DNA of 64,000 nt from Pseudoalteromonas fuliginea (GCF_000690055.1 NZ_JJNZ01000007.1:62001-126000); one strand, 5' to 3'. Positions 1-8,737 are shown, counted from the first letter of the stretch. Notes: generated by a model not told the origin, from the sequence alone. Translations and numbers: made by a program.

Positions 1-3000
1 CACCAAATTTATTTGGAACGAGCAAGGCGAGCTGTTAGCCAAACATCTTAACGATGAGCTAATACGTTACAGCTACGACAATTTAGGCCGCGTAAATGCC
101 ACACTTAATAACGCAGGTTTACTAACTCAATATAAGTACAATGAGCACGGTCAGCTTACACAAACAATTGCCTTTGATGAAAAAGAGCCTGAAAATAAAC
201 AGCATCAATATTTTAGTTACGACGAAGCAGGGCGGTTAATTAGCTCGCAAAACAGCAAAGGCGATACCACAGAGCAACACTTTGAAGGGCTAAGCCAACC
301 GCATTGTGTTATTCAGCCCGATGGCAGCGCACTGCATTTAACGTACGACAAAGAGCGAAACTTAACAGCCATCGAGCGAAGCGACGGCCACGTATACCGC
401 ATAAGTTACGACGCGAACGAAAACCCAACGCAAGTAACTGGGTTTGATGGCACGCTACAGCAGTATAAATATGATGCCTGTAACCGCCTAGCCTCAGTAA
501 CGCAAAGCAACAAACGCCACGTGAAAATAGAGCGCGACAGCCTAGGCCGTGTAACAGCGCAGCATGCAAGCCTTGCAAGCGACTCACATATTGTTAATAA
601 CGCCAATTATTACAGCTACACAAAGCAAGGTAAAATAGCGCGTGCACATAATGCGCAATCAACACTTAAACAAACGTTTGATAAAGGCGGGCGATTACTG
701 CGCGCCGAGCAAGTACATAACCAGCAACAAGCGCATACTTTAAAATACAGTTACGACGAATACGGCAGACGGCAATCACTTACTCTGCCAGACTCAACCA
801 CGCTTAAATACAGCTACAACCAGTTTGGTCAGCTAAGTGCTATTCATTTACTGCAAACCAATAGCAAAGAGGTTGAGCTCGCACAGCCGCTTGTAACCTT
901 AAGTTACGACAGCCAAGGTAATATTAAAACCCAGCAGTTTGGTAACAGCATTACCCTTACTCAACAGTTTGATGTATTCAACCGTTTAACGCAGCAGCAG
1001 CTTACACATCCAGCGCAAGCATTATTTGATACCTGTACGTATAATTATGACAGCGTAAATCAGCTGATAGCCCGTAAAAATGAAGGCGTAAGCAGCCAAA
1101 ATATCAATTTTGAATACAACAGCCTTGGCCAGTTAATACAACAAACAATGGCAAGCTCACGTACTGATACAACCACACACTTCCAGTGGGATAGCTTTGG
1201 TAACCCGCAAAGCCAGACTGTTCAATCAAACACAAACGATGCGGGCATTAGCGGTACAGACACTAGTGATACAGGCGAGCAGGGTATAGAACATGATGCA
1301 GCCAGTAACGAGTATACAGCCAGCTCTTCTATTGATTTAACGCGCGCCACCCATAACGAATACAGCGATTTAGCGCCAAATAGTAGTAAAAACAGTAGCA
1401 ACGCTGACTCAGTAATAAACAATGAAAGTACGAACAACACCACAATAAACAGTGCCACCGACGCCGACCGCCTAACACAATTTGGCGACAGCGACTTTTA
1501 CTACGACGAGTTTGGTAACCAAATACGCGAAACCGGCAAAGGTATAAAAACCCGCCGTGAATACAACGCGTTTAACCAGCTAAGTTGCTTTAACAACAAC
1601 GGCACGCTCACCCAATACGACTACGACCCACTCGGTCGTCGTATCGCTAAGCACACCGAGCACGGTAAAATTGACTACATTTGGGATAACGACCAGTTAA
1701 TCGGCGAATGCCAACACGGTGAATATACTTGGTATATCAACCTACCAAATCAATTTCACCCAGTAGCACTAATTAAAAAAGGCGAGGTTTACTATTACCA
1801 CCTAGACCAGCTTAATACCCCACGCTTTGTAACCAACAACAAAGCAGAAGTCGTATGGGAAAACCAAGCCGATGTATATGGTTATGAAGAGCCAGAAGCC
1901 GAGCCTGACTTTAATAAAGAAAGCAGCTTCACTCAGCCAATCCGTTTTCAGGGGCAGTATTTAGACGAGGAAAGTGGCCTACATTACAACCGCTACCGCT
2001 ACTACAGCCCCAAGCAGCAACGCTTTATAAACCAAGACCCGATAGGGTTAGTGGGCGGGATAAACCACTATCAATATACGCCAAATCCGGTGAATTGGGT
2101 CGATCCGTTTGGGTTGTTGTGTAAAGAGGGGCAGGCAAAAGTAAAAGCTGCACTTGATGCTAATTCAGCTATTTCGCCAGAATTAAAAGAAAAGCTAATT
2201 AAACTGTCTCAACTCCCAGAGGATGCATCTCCTTATACAGCAGATGAAATGGTTAATCATATTAACCAAGGCACTGCTGAACAATTAGTTTCAGAAGCAA
2301 ACCTTGACTTCAAGCCAGAACCAAAATCTCTCGAGGAATGTTTAGAAAGATTAGATATTGCACGTGAAAATATTATTAAAAATGGTTATAAAGCTAAATA
2401 TACTGATAGCGAGTTAGTGAAAAAATCAAAAGATGGCTCTGTTGGCAAATCACGTTTTCTAGTCAGCTTCCAACCAGTTAATGAAGATATTAATGCAAAA
2501 CTAGCTTTCAAAAAACCAAATGGTTTAGTTGCTATGTGGGCTACTAGCTTTGATATGCTAGAAAATGCAGATAGTGATCCTCAGATAATTGCTGATTTAT
2601 TGGCAACTGGTTGCGATCCAAAAAAAGATTATGTACTTCATATTGTTGACCGTGGTGAAGATTTGAGTGATTTTGGTGAAAATACCTTCGTGCCTACATG
2701 GAATGAACTTGAAGAACCAGCTAAGAAACAACTTAAGCCAAAATATCATGATGCAATAAATAGCGTACTGAACTCTGATTACCAAAAACATTATGCGGCG
2801 CTCATGCAAGAGTATTGGGCTAATGGTTTAAATGAATTTAATTCAAAAGATCAAGATGAGTTTATAGAAGCCATGAACGATCAGGAGCAAGAGGATAAGT
2901 TTGCAGCAAGGCATGCTCTTAGAACCGAGTTCGGTGCAAATAGTGAGTTTACTGGTGATGGTATGACACAGTGCCGACATTCAGGAAACAATCATGGTGT

Positions 3001-3085
3001 GGTAGAGACTTTAACTTTGGAAAATGATCCCCCATCGATTGCAGAAATGAAAAATGTAACCACAGTCCGTTTAACACCTATTTAA
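1..3085 (+). CDS. Rhs/YD-repeat protein, C-terminal part with variable toxin tip (5' end outside window)
   Basis: The frame is open from the first bases, so the true start lies upstream; about 1027 residues are visible. The first ~690 residues are YD-type repeats (recurrent YSYD, YNSLGQ, YDEFGNQ, YDYDPLGRR), which in this family build a shell around a toxin. The Rhs core boundary is visible near 2036-2110 (QDPIGLVGG, NPVNWVDPFGL). Downstream is a ~325-residue tip with no repeats and different, more AT-rich base use, the usual sign of an exchangeable toxin domain. I do not recognise the toxin fold; it ends with a Cys/His-rich patch (QCRHSGNNHG). Residues ~240-325 (nt 1210-1480) are a Ser/Asn/Thr-rich insert between repeats. 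The next gene starts 12 bp after the stop and is the obvious immunity candidate. Delivery by a type VI system is inferred. Confidence 0.93.
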   Translation, partial: TKFIWNEQGELLAKHLNDELIRYSYDNLGRVNATLNNAGLLTQYKYNEHGQLTQTIAFDEKEPENKQHQYFSYDEAGRLISSQNSKGDTTEQHFEGLSQPHCVIQPDGSALHLTYDKERNLTAIERSDGHVYRISYDANENPTQVTGFDGTLQQYKYDACNRLASVTQSNKRHVKIERDSLGRVTAQHASLASDSHIVNNANYYSYTKQGKIARAHNAQSTLKQTFDKGGRLLRAEQVHNQQQAHTLKYSYDEYGRRQSLTLPDSTTLKYSYNQFGQLSAIHLLQTNSKEVELAQPLVTLSYDSQGNIKTQQFGNSITLTQQFDVFNRLTQQQLTHPAQALFDTCTYNYDSVNQLIARKNEGVSSQNINFEYNSLGQLIQQTMASSRTDTTTHFQWDSFGNPQSQTVQSNTNDAGISGTDTSDTGEQGIEHDAASNEYTASSSIDLTRATHNEYSDLAPNSSKNSSNADSVINNESTNNTTINSATDADRLTQFGDSDFYYDEFGNQIRETGKGIKTRREYNAFNQLSCFNNNGTLTQYDYDPLGRRIAKHTEHGKIDYIWDNDQLIGECQHGEYTWYINLPNQFHPVALIKKGEVYYYHLDQLNTPRFVTNNKAEVVWENQADVYGYEEPEAEPDFNKESSFTQPIRFQGQYLDEESGLHYNRYRYYSPKQQRFINQDPIGLVGGINHYQYTPNPVNWVDPFGLLCKEGQAKVKAALDANSAISPELKEKLIKLSQLPEDASPYTADEMVNHINQGTAEQLVSEANLDFKPEPKSLEECLERLDIARENIIKNGYKAKYTDSELVKKSKDGSVGKSRFLVSFQPVNEDINAKLAFKKPNGLVAMWATSFDMLENADSDPQIIADLLATGCDPKKDYVLHIVDRGEDLSDFGENTFVPTWNELEEPAKKQLKPKYHDAINSVLNSDYQKHYAALMQEYWANGLNEFNSKDQDEFIEAMNDQEQEDKFAARHALRTEFGANSEFTGDGMTQCRHSGNNHGVVETLTLENDPPSIAEMKNVTTVRLTPI

Positions 3086-3096
3086 GGGTAAATACA

Positions 3097-3597
3097 TTGA
3101 ATAAAAAAATACAGCCACCTTTGGGATTAGTAGACCATAATAACTTGAAAACAGGTGAAGAAATCCTTTCAACTATTAATTATGAAATGTTTCCAGATGA
3201 AAAAAACCTTCTTATAAAGAAAGGAAATTATTTGGTTATATCGACTGATTTTTATTCAAAAATGAAAAAGAAAAGACGCCTCACACAATCTGAGTACCCA
3301 CTAACTGCTTTACCTTGGATAATTAATCAAATTGAAAATGGTTTTTTTAAAAAGAAGGATGAAGGTGGCTTTTCAAACTTTGAGCGCAGTATAACCGCTG
3401 AGTTTAGCGAAGAGACTATTGGTATCAATATGATGGTTCACTGCTGTGCTGAAAATACTCCTGGCTTGAATATTTGGAATGGGAATAGAAAAAGCTATAT
3501 TTCTAACAATACACCTCAAAAATGGGACATACCTCACTACATGTTAAAAAATAGTCTGCTAGAAGAATTGAAAAAAATAGCTGATAAATATTCATAG
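3097..3597 (+). CDS. Candidate immunity protein for the Rhs toxin tip
   Basis: A 166-residue protein starting at TTG, 12 bp after the rhs stop; the next in-frame ATG is well inside, so TTG is the best start although the upstream AAGGG is the only ribosome-site-like stretch. No signal peptide or membrane segment is visible, which fits neutralisation of a cytoplasmic toxin. Lys-rich centre (FFKKKDEGG) and a central Glu-rich segment. I recognise no family. The assignment rests only on position: small genes directly behind Rhs C-terminal tips are normally the cognate immunity genes. Confidence 0.6.
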   Translation: MNKKIQPPLGLVDHNNLKTGEEILSTINYEMFPDEKNLLIKKGNYLVISTDFYSKMKKKRRLTQSEYPLTALPWIINQIENGFFKKKDEGGFSNFERSITAEFSEETIGINMMVHCCAENTPGLNIWNGNRKSYISNNTPQKWDIPHYMLKNSLLEELKKIADKYS

Positions 3598-3739
3598 ATG
3601 TAGCTTCATTTTTATCATAGATGAAAAGGGTATTAGGTTATTAAAGAAATAGGCTTCGGAAGTCTAGTTTAACAGAGTAAATAAGTTCAATGCTGCAGAT
3701 AAGCTTGAAAAATGTAATTAAATTAAAAGGAGTTATTTA

Positions 3740-4651
3740 ATGTTTGGAAATGAATACCAACGCCACAAAGAAAGACAGTTAAAAGTTCGACTTAGTCATG
3801 AAATAAATCAAGCAAGGCTATTTAAAGATATTGACAAACTTCCAGGCTTGACTGGTGCTGGGGTTATGTACATTGACTCAAGCTTTACGGTTGTAGAGTT
3901 GAGATCTTATAGTGGCTCATCTTTAACTCGTCCGAAAATAATACTTCGCGAACAACCCAAAAATATGAATCAGCAAGAGTTTGCAGGTCATTTGAAAAAT
4001 AGTCAGAGTAGTGCACGAGAGTCACGTTTAGTTGGGGAGGTTGCCGGTACAGTTTTAAGTTGTAGTGCAGCTGTGTTAGGCTGGATAGTCGTTTTTGGTA
4101 GTGCTGCGGCGATCCCAATTTCTGGCGGAACAAGTTCTGCCGTTACATATTTAGCAGTGGCTGCCAGTACAGCGAGTTCACTTCAATGCATTAACGGTGG
4201 TGTCAGAACCTATAACGAAAGTGTAAACCCTGAATTAAACGACTTATATGACTCTAAGGAATGGTATCAGAATGTAACTATGGCACTTGATGTAGTTTCA
4301 TTGGCTGGAGCTGCCGCTGCCGGTGCCGCAACTCTAAAAGCAGTTAAACTACTAAAAGCAAATACCAATAAAACTACTGAGGCTCTTCTAAAAGGTCTTT
4401 CTAGTAGTGAAAGAAAACGTTTAACCCAAGATATAATTAGGTTGAACCACCCTGGCGTTTCTAACCAAGTATTGAAGAGGATGGTCAGAAGCGGACAATT
4501 CCCTAAGCGCTATAGCGGTGTTCAAATTACCCAAGCATTGAGATTACAGCTTAAGGATACTATTGGCGCATCTTTTAGTTTTGGGGGAAGTGCGTTATCT
4601 GGAACAGTGAATTCACTCGCAATTGGAATATATGAGGAGTTGAGTAAGTAG
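3740..4651 (+). CDS. Effector-like protein with central hydrophobic segments (possible pore-forming toxin)
   Basis: 303 residues, ATG preceded by AAAAGGAG. The N-terminal ~95 residues are soluble and charged, with a conserved-looking stretch (LPGLTGAGVMYIDSS). Residues ~105-150 are a pair of strongly hydrophobic Ala/Gly/Ser-rich segments (around LGWIVVFGSAAA and AVTYLAVAAS), and ~180-205 form another Ala-rich segment (LAGAAAAGAATLKA). There is no signal peptide. A soluble head with internal membrane-inserting helices resembles membrane-acting type VI effectors in architecture; this is inference, not family recognition. I recall similar proteins beside Rhs/VgrG loci carrying misleading enzyme names. 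The stop codon overlaps the start of a membrane protein gene by one base, an effector-immunity arrangement. Confidence 0.6.
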   Translation: MFGNEYQRHKERQLKVRLSHEINQARLFKDIDKLPGLTGAGVMYIDSSFTVVELRSYSGSSLTRPKIILREQPKNMNQQEFAGHLKNSQSSARESRLVGEVAGTVLSCSAAVLGWIVVFGSAAAIPISGGTSSAVTYLAVAASTASSLQCINGGVRTYNESVNPELNDLYDSKEWYQNVTMALDVVSLAGAAAAGAATLKAVKLLKANTNKTTEALLKGLSSSERKRLTQDIIRLNHPGVSNQVLKRMVRSGQFPKRYSGVQITQALRLQLKDTIGASFSFGGSALSGTVNSLAIGIYEELSK

Positions 4652-5130
4652 TGTCTAAAAACGATGAGGTATTTCTATTATTTCCACCATGGAAGCTTTT
4701 ACGTAGGTTTCTATTAGTAACAGTGCTCTTACTTTTGGGGACTGTATACTCCGGAATGACTGTGTTAACGCAATACTTCGATGCAGAACCTGAGTGGCTG
4801 TTAGGCATTTTATTTTCTACAGGGATAGCATTTTGCCTTATAAATTTTAAAGTAAGTCAAGGCTCTTTTTTTTGCGCAAATATATTAAAATTCTATGCTT
4901 TATTTTTAGCTTTGATTTGCTTACCGACTTTTATAATTTTAGAAGGTAATGGTTATTACATTGCTACAGCTATCAATATAGCCTTTATGTTGCTCTCTTT
5001 TTATTTAATTAAAGGAGAAAAATACCAAGGTCTTATTAAATATCAGTATGATTTTTTTAAAGATATAAGAGACGCTCGTGCAGCTGTCGAAAAAGAAATG
5101 GCAAAAGGAAATAATAAGAAAAAAAAATAA
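4651..5130 (+). CDS. Small membrane protein, candidate immunity partner of the preceding gene
   Basis: 159 residues starting at GTG, sharing one base with the upstream TAG (TAGTG), so translation is probably coupled. Four membrane segments are apparent: ~15-37 (FLLVTVLLLLGTVYSGM), ~48-65, ~72-95 and ~103-122, followed by a charged, Lys-rich cytoplasmic tail ending in KKKK. No family recognised. An inner-membrane protein coupled to a gene for a hydrophobic effector is what would be expected of an immunity protein against a membrane-inserting toxin; that role is inferred. Confidence 0.55.
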   Translation: MSKNDEVFLLFPPWKLLRRFLLVTVLLLLGTVYSGMTVLTQYFDAEPEWLLGILFSTGIAFCLINFKVSQGSFFCANILKFYALFLALICLPTFIILEGNGYYIATAINIAFMLLSFYLIKGEKYQGLIKYQYDFFKDIRDARAAVEKEMAKGNNKKKK

Positions 5131-5162
5131 GGCCGTATTGATGTACTTACTTTACTGATAAG

Positions 5163-5191
5163 TAAAGGAGCTATTAACGCTTTAATTTAAA
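5163..5191 (+). repeat. 29-bp direct repeat, copy 1
   Basis: The 29 bases here, beginning TAAAGGAGCTATTAACGC and ending TTTAATTTAAA, recur exactly at 10153-10181. The few bases upstream also resemble each other (ACTGATAAG here, ACTGAAATA there). It sits in the gap before the muramidase effector gene; the second copy sits before a small gene. It may mark boundaries at which effector modules were exchanged. Confidence 0.9.
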
Positions 5192-5203
5192 AAAACAACT
5201 AAG

Positions 5204-5230
5204 ACATCCACTTTAATTAATGGGTGTTAA
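5204..5230. repeat. Imperfect hairpin repeat, copy 1 (terminator-like)
   Basis: ACATCCA...TGGGTGT arms around an AT-rich centre can pair with one G-T. A close copy (few mismatches) lies at 7083-7110, and a related longer inverted repeat is at 6898-6937. Both close copies precede, by ~60-85 bp, a gene starting with the same peptidoglycan-binding N-terminus, so the repeat is part of a duplicated 5' region. Confidence 0.65.
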
Positions 5231-5286
5231 TTTACTACTAACACGTTGTACTTAAAAAACATAACACAAAAGAAAAGGACACTTCG

Positions 5287-6156
5287 ATGCCAGCAATGAA
5301 ATTAATCCAATCTGTAGGGATGGGCGGCGCAAATAAGCCAGACGATATCAAGGCAGTGCAAAACGCTTTAAATTCACTTCTTTCCCTCATAGCGACTACT
5401 AGAAAACTTACTGTAGACGGTCGTTTAGGCTCACGCCCTGAAAACTCTAAAACAGTAGCGGCTATAAAGCTCTTTCAAAGTAAAGTGGTAAATATGGTAC
5501 GCCCTGATGGAAAAATAGATCCAAATGGCCGCACCCATAGAAAAATCAATGAAAAGCTGGCGAGTGCTGTAACAGCTGCGATTGTTCCAATATCTGGCAA
5601 TTTAAAAGTAACATTAAAACAAAATATGAAGAAATATGAAGGTAATATTCCTCATATGTATTTAGACACAAAGGGCAAAGTAACAGTTGGCGTTGGTCAT
5701 TTATTAAAAGATGTTGAAGCGGCAAAAAAAGTACCTTTTACCTTTCGTGATACGGGTGCCATTGCCTCGGTAAAACAAATTGAAGATGAATTTAAACTAA
5801 TTAAATCAAAGCCTTTTGGGAGTCAAGCGGCTCCTTTTTATAAGCCTTTCACTAAATTGGTCATTACAGAGGCCGTAAGGGAAGCTCAAGTTGAACAGCA
5901 TATAAAAACATTTGAAAGTGAGCTTAAAATTATTTACGGTGCGTCAGAATTTTCAAGTTACCCTAACGATGTAAAATTAGCGCTATTTGATATGATTTTT
6001 AATTTAGGTATGCCTGAGCTTAAAGACGAGTTTCCAAATTTTAATAAACATATGAAAGTATGTGATTTCAAACAAGCAGCCATTGAATCAAATAGAAAAG
6101 ATGTATCAGCTGAGCGTAATACTTATGTCCGCAACCTATTCAAGAGTGCCAAATGA
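5287..6156 (+). CDS. Muramidase effector: peptidoglycan-binding domain plus GH24 lysozyme-like domain
   Basis: 289 residues, ATG with AAAAGGAC upstream. Residues ~1-85 look like a peptidoglycan-binding domain (DIKAVQNALNSLL, LTVDGRLG, AIKLFQSKVV). From ~115 comes a phage T4-type lysozyme domain: YEGN with the catalytic-position Glu, then MYLDTKGKVTVGVGHLL, the E-D-T catalytic pattern of GH24, and the C-terminal YPNDVKLALFDMIFNLG helix. There is no signal peptide, so the protein needs a secretion machine or phage-like lysis; with Rhs and lipase genes beside it, a type VI peptidoglycan-degrading effector is likely. The next gene overlaps it by 4 bp and encodes a lipoprotein, which fits a periplasmic immunity partner. 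Confidence 0.85.
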   Translation: MPAMKLIQSVGMGGANKPDDIKAVQNALNSLLSLIATTRKLTVDGRLGSRPENSKTVAAIKLFQSKVVNMVRPDGKIDPNGRTHRKINEKLASAVTAAIVPISGNLKVTLKQNMKKYEGNIPHMYLDTKGKVTVGVGHLLKDVEAAKKVPFTFRDTGAIASVKQIEDEFKLIKSKPFGSQAAPFYKPFTKLVITEAVREAQVEQHIKTFESELKIIYGASEFSSYPNDVKLALFDMIFNLGMPELKDEFPNFNKHMKVCDFKQAAIESNRKDVSAERNTYVRNLFKSAK

Positions 6157-6878
6157 TAAAAAAAACGACTTTACTTATATGTATTAGTATCTCTAGTACA
6201 GCATGTGCAAATATAAAAGAAAATAAAATAGCTCCAACATATAGTTTAGAGAATAAAACTAATGGGTATTTTATGGAACCGGAAGTGTTGGAAACGCCGG
6301 AGCAGGTTAATGCTTTATTTAGTAAAAACTGGTTTTATTCCTATGAGGTTGTTTTAGGTAGTAAGCCAGCTATTAAAGTTGATAGTTGCAAAGTTTTATC
6401 TAAAGCATTGCAAGAGGGCTATAAATCAGCAGATTATAAAGAGCATGTCGCGTTAATTGCTACTAATAAAATTTGTTCCACATGGGTTGATATGGGGAAA
6501 TTGAAGCCTTCAAAAGAAAGCTTTTTAAGTTCATTTAAGCACAGTTTAGCATTGCCTAAACAGATGCCGCCTGAGTTGTCTTTAATTATCTCGAACGATG
6601 ACGAGCGCCGTTTAGCAAAAGCGAGTAGCTGGGGCGAAATGAGCCACATTAAAAAAGTGGAACCTGTAAATGATGACCAAGCTATTTATTACGACAACAG
6701 TGGTGGTATTCAAAGGTTAACGATAATGGCCAAGGGTGACTATAACCATGATGATATTGAGGACATAGTTCTGCATATGGCAAATGCAGTCGAACGTGGT
6801 AGTTATTCTTCTTCTTATAGTTATATTGTGACACGACTAGCCGCCGATGCACCATATACGTTAATCAAGCAGTTTTAA
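6153..6878 (+). CDS. Lipoprotein, candidate immunity protein for the muramidase
   Basis: 241 residues; the ATG overlaps the muramidase stop (ATGATAA). A short signal peptide ends in a lipobox (ISSTAC, Cys ~18), placing the protein in the periplasm on a membrane. The rest has no recognised domain; a C-terminal part (GDYNHDDIEDIVLHMA) resembles FG-GAP-like calcium loops. Overlap with a muramidase that lacks a signal peptide, and periplasmic location where muramidase acts, suggest it protects the producer from kin-delivered enzyme. Inferred from context. Confidence 0.65.
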   Translation: MIKKTTLLICISISSTACANIKENKIAPTYSLENKTNGYFMEPEVLETPEQVNALFSKNWFYSYEVVLGSKPAIKVDSCKVLSKALQEGYKSADYKEHVALIATNKICSTWVDMGKLKPSKESFLSSFKHSLALPKQMPPELSLIISNDDERRLAKASSWGEMSHIKKVEPVNDDQAIYYDNSGGIQRLTIMAKGDYNHDDIEDIVLHMANAVERGSYSSSYSYIVTRLAADAPYTLIKQF

Positions 6879-7082
6879 TCACTTAAAAATATAACAATGA
6901 CACCCATCTTAATTTTTGTTTGGTTAAGTTGGGTATGTGGTTTAGTTTTTACAAGGTATGTTACTTTATAAAGCGGTTATTGAGTTGACCTAAAAGAGAT
7001 ATACTACTTAATGTAATGCTTATTTCTAAGTACAAAATGACGAAGAAATTAATTTTACTTGCATGTATTAAAAATAAAATAA

Positions 7083-7110
7083 TAAAGACATCCACCTTAA
7101 ATGATGGGTG
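7083..7110. repeat. Imperfect hairpin repeat, copy 2
   Basis: AAGACATCCACCTTAAATGA followed by TGGGTGTT, a near copy of the element at 5202-5230. Together with the similar bases before the next start (AAAATGGACTTTTTG here, AAAAGGACACTTCG there), it shows that the 5' region of the muramidase effector was duplicated here. Confidence 0.65.
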
Positions 7111-7169
7111 TTCACTTATCGCTGACAAATTGCATCTAAAAGAGATAACGTTAAAAAATGGACTTTTTG

Positions 7170-7802
7170 ATGTCAACAATAAGAATAGTACAACCGGTTA
7201 GGTTGGACGGCTTTAATAGTTTAACTGATGTAGAAGCGGTACAAACCGTGCTAAATAAATCACTAAGGCTTACCTCGCTTACACAAGCTTTAATTTGTGT
7301 TTTATTACTTGCGATAAGTCATACCGCTTTAGCGTCAGAATGCTTTAATATAAAAGTAACTAAGCCTATAAAAATTGATGACAAAACAGGGCTATTGCAG
7401 TCATTGAAGTTTGAGCAAGTTAAATTACTCCACAAAGATAAGTCAGGTATTTGCTTGCCTACAAGGGATACTTACATCTTGTCTTTTAGTGAAGGGAGCC
7501 CTTTTATTGCCACTCGATTAAAAGGCCATACGCCAGAAATAACATTGCTCGAAAAAAGCAAAAATTATTATGCATTAATAAAGTTTTATGCAGGTAACAA
7601 ATTGCAAGTGCTAAAGGGATATCAAATCATCAACTCAGAGCTATACGCACTCACTAATTTCACTCTAAGTAGTAATGTAAGCAATATTAGTATTGATGAA
7701 GGGGTTATTAGCGTAAAGAATACTAAGTTAGTTGAAGATCACTCCATTGATTCAGTTACGCTTTATAACTTTGATTTATCAGGTGTATCAGTTAAGCATT
7801 AA
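7170..7802 (+). CDS. Chimeric ORF: truncated peptidoglycan-binding N-terminus fused to a secreted protein
   Basis: The start at 7170 is preferred over 7158 because the first ~30 residues align from there with the muramidase gene (MSTIRIVQ vs MPAMKLIQ; DVEAVQTVLN vs DIKAVQNALN). At about residue 33 the similarity stops and a signal-peptide-like segment begins (QALICVLLLAISHTALA), followed by ~150 residues of unknown secreted protein with a Cys pair (ECFN, GICLP). The simplest reading is that a second effector gene lost nearly all its coding sequence by deletion, joining its first codons in frame to the orphan immunity gene behind it. Whether the fused product is exported properly is doubtful, since ~45 residues precede the hydrophobic core. 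Confidence 0.6.
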   Translation: MSTIRIVQPVRLDGFNSLTDVEAVQTVLNKSLRLTSLTQALICVLLLAISHTALASECFNIKVTKPIKIDDKTGLLQSLKFEQVKLLHKDKSGICLPTRDTYILSFSEGSPFIATRLKGHTPEITLLEKSKNYYALIKFYAGNKLQVLKGYQIINSELYALTNFTLSSNVSNISIDEGVISVKNTKLVEDHSIDSVTLYNFDLSGVSVKH

Positions 7803-7857
7803 GTAATGTATTTACTAAATAACTAGAATATTGAACTACCAAGGGTATTTAAAAAGC

Positions 7858-8292
7858 ATGATAAAAAGTAACCTTGGTAAGCTTGTTCTGACTACTCCTT
7901 TGTTTTTCATTGCGTCATGTAATGCAGCTCAAGGTACCTCGCAAGTTATATTTAAATGTAATGCGGATGTGCCAACACCTATTGAGCTGATTATTAGCAA
8001 AGTAGGTAATAAATTTCACTTAGCTAAATTCACTATAAATGCAGCCACAGTTATTGATTCAGCAGACTTTAAAGCTGTAGAAAAATCAAGCTATCATCGC
8101 TTTTTAGTTACTGAACACAGTTTGACTTTTAATGAGGGGGAAAGTGAAGTTATAGTAAGTGATTACTATAGCGAAGAGCTTGATACAGTAACAAAGGAAA
8201 AAACAGTCACACTACAAAAAAATGAAATAAAGAAATATTGGGTTTGTGACAGTACTGCTATTAGTAAATTAGCTTCTATTGAAGATTTTTAG
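7858..8292 (+). CDS. Predicted secreted lipoprotein of unknown function
   Basis: I take ATG 7858 rather than TTG 7831 because it puts a normal signal peptide at the N-terminus (LVLTTPLFFIASC, lipobox IASC). About 144 residues. The mature part contains two Cys besides the lipobox (FKCNAD, WVCDS) that may form a disulphide, and no recognised domain. It sits in the string of immunity-like periplasmic proteins behind the muramidase module and overlaps the next gene by 14 bp. Candidate orphan immunity gene, weakly supported. Confidence 0.55.
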   Translation: MIKSNLGKLVLTTPLFFIASCNAAQGTSQVIFKCNADVPTPIELIISKVGNKFHLAKFTINAATVIDSADFKAVEKSSYHRFLVTEHSLTFNEGESEVIVSDYYSEELDTVTKEKTVTLQKNEIKKYWVCDSTAISKLASIEDF

Positions 8293-8737
8293 CCAATTAA
8301 AAGCGCTGATCGCGCACACTATTTTATTAAGTCTTAATTTTTGTGCTAATGCTCAACATACTGATTTATTAGAGCTTGATGGCTTTAGAAAAGCGGTTAG
8401 TCGTGCTGACTATTTAGCTAAAGTAAAAATTATTAAAGTAGACTCTTTTCAAGAGGCCGATGGTTTCCAAAGGCATATTTTTATTGCAGATGTAATTACA
8501 ACCTATAAAGGGACAACTCATAAACAGATTTCTTATGATATGTTTGTTGAGAAAGGTGAAGATGTAATGTTTAACTCTGCACCTATTTACTTAGCACTTT
8601 GTAAGAGTTTAAGCGGGTCTTATTATTGGCCTGGTACGGGTTCAGAGTTTAAACCTACACCTGTAATTGATGCTTGGGTAAATGAAAATAGAGATTCGAT
8701 TAAGCTTACACGCAAGCCTGCAGCTTGGTGTGACTAA
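8279..8737 (+). CDS. Small secreted protein of unknown function
   Basis: 152 residues from a TTG that overlaps the previous stop; no in-frame ATG fits the signal peptide better, since the first ATG codons lie far inside. Residues 1-25 form a signal peptide (LIAHTILLSLNFCANA). The mature part (~125 residues) contains a region reminiscent of small secreted proteins with a beta-barrel (YLAKVKIIKVDSF, HIFIADVITTYKG, PIYLALCKS) and two Cys near the middle and end. No family assigned. Its place among overlapping secreted proteins suggests it shares their role. Confidence 0.55.
   Translation: MKIFSQLKALIAHTILLSLNFCANAQHTDLLELDGFRKAVSRADYLAKVKIIKVDSFQEADGFQRHIFIADVITTYKGTTHKQISYDMFVEKGEDVMFNSAPIYLALCKSLSGSYYWPGTGSEFKPTPVIDAWVNENRDSIKLTRKPAAWCD

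Noticed and set aside
1222-1458. Minus-strand hydrophobic frame within the rhs gene
   Set aside because: Shadow of the Ser/Asn/Thr-rich insert read in reverse; no independent support.
7016-7201. Overlapping + strand frame of 61 residues before the chimeric gene
   Set aside because: It runs through the hairpin repeat and overlaps the better-supported start at 7170, with no ribosome site or recognisable protein.
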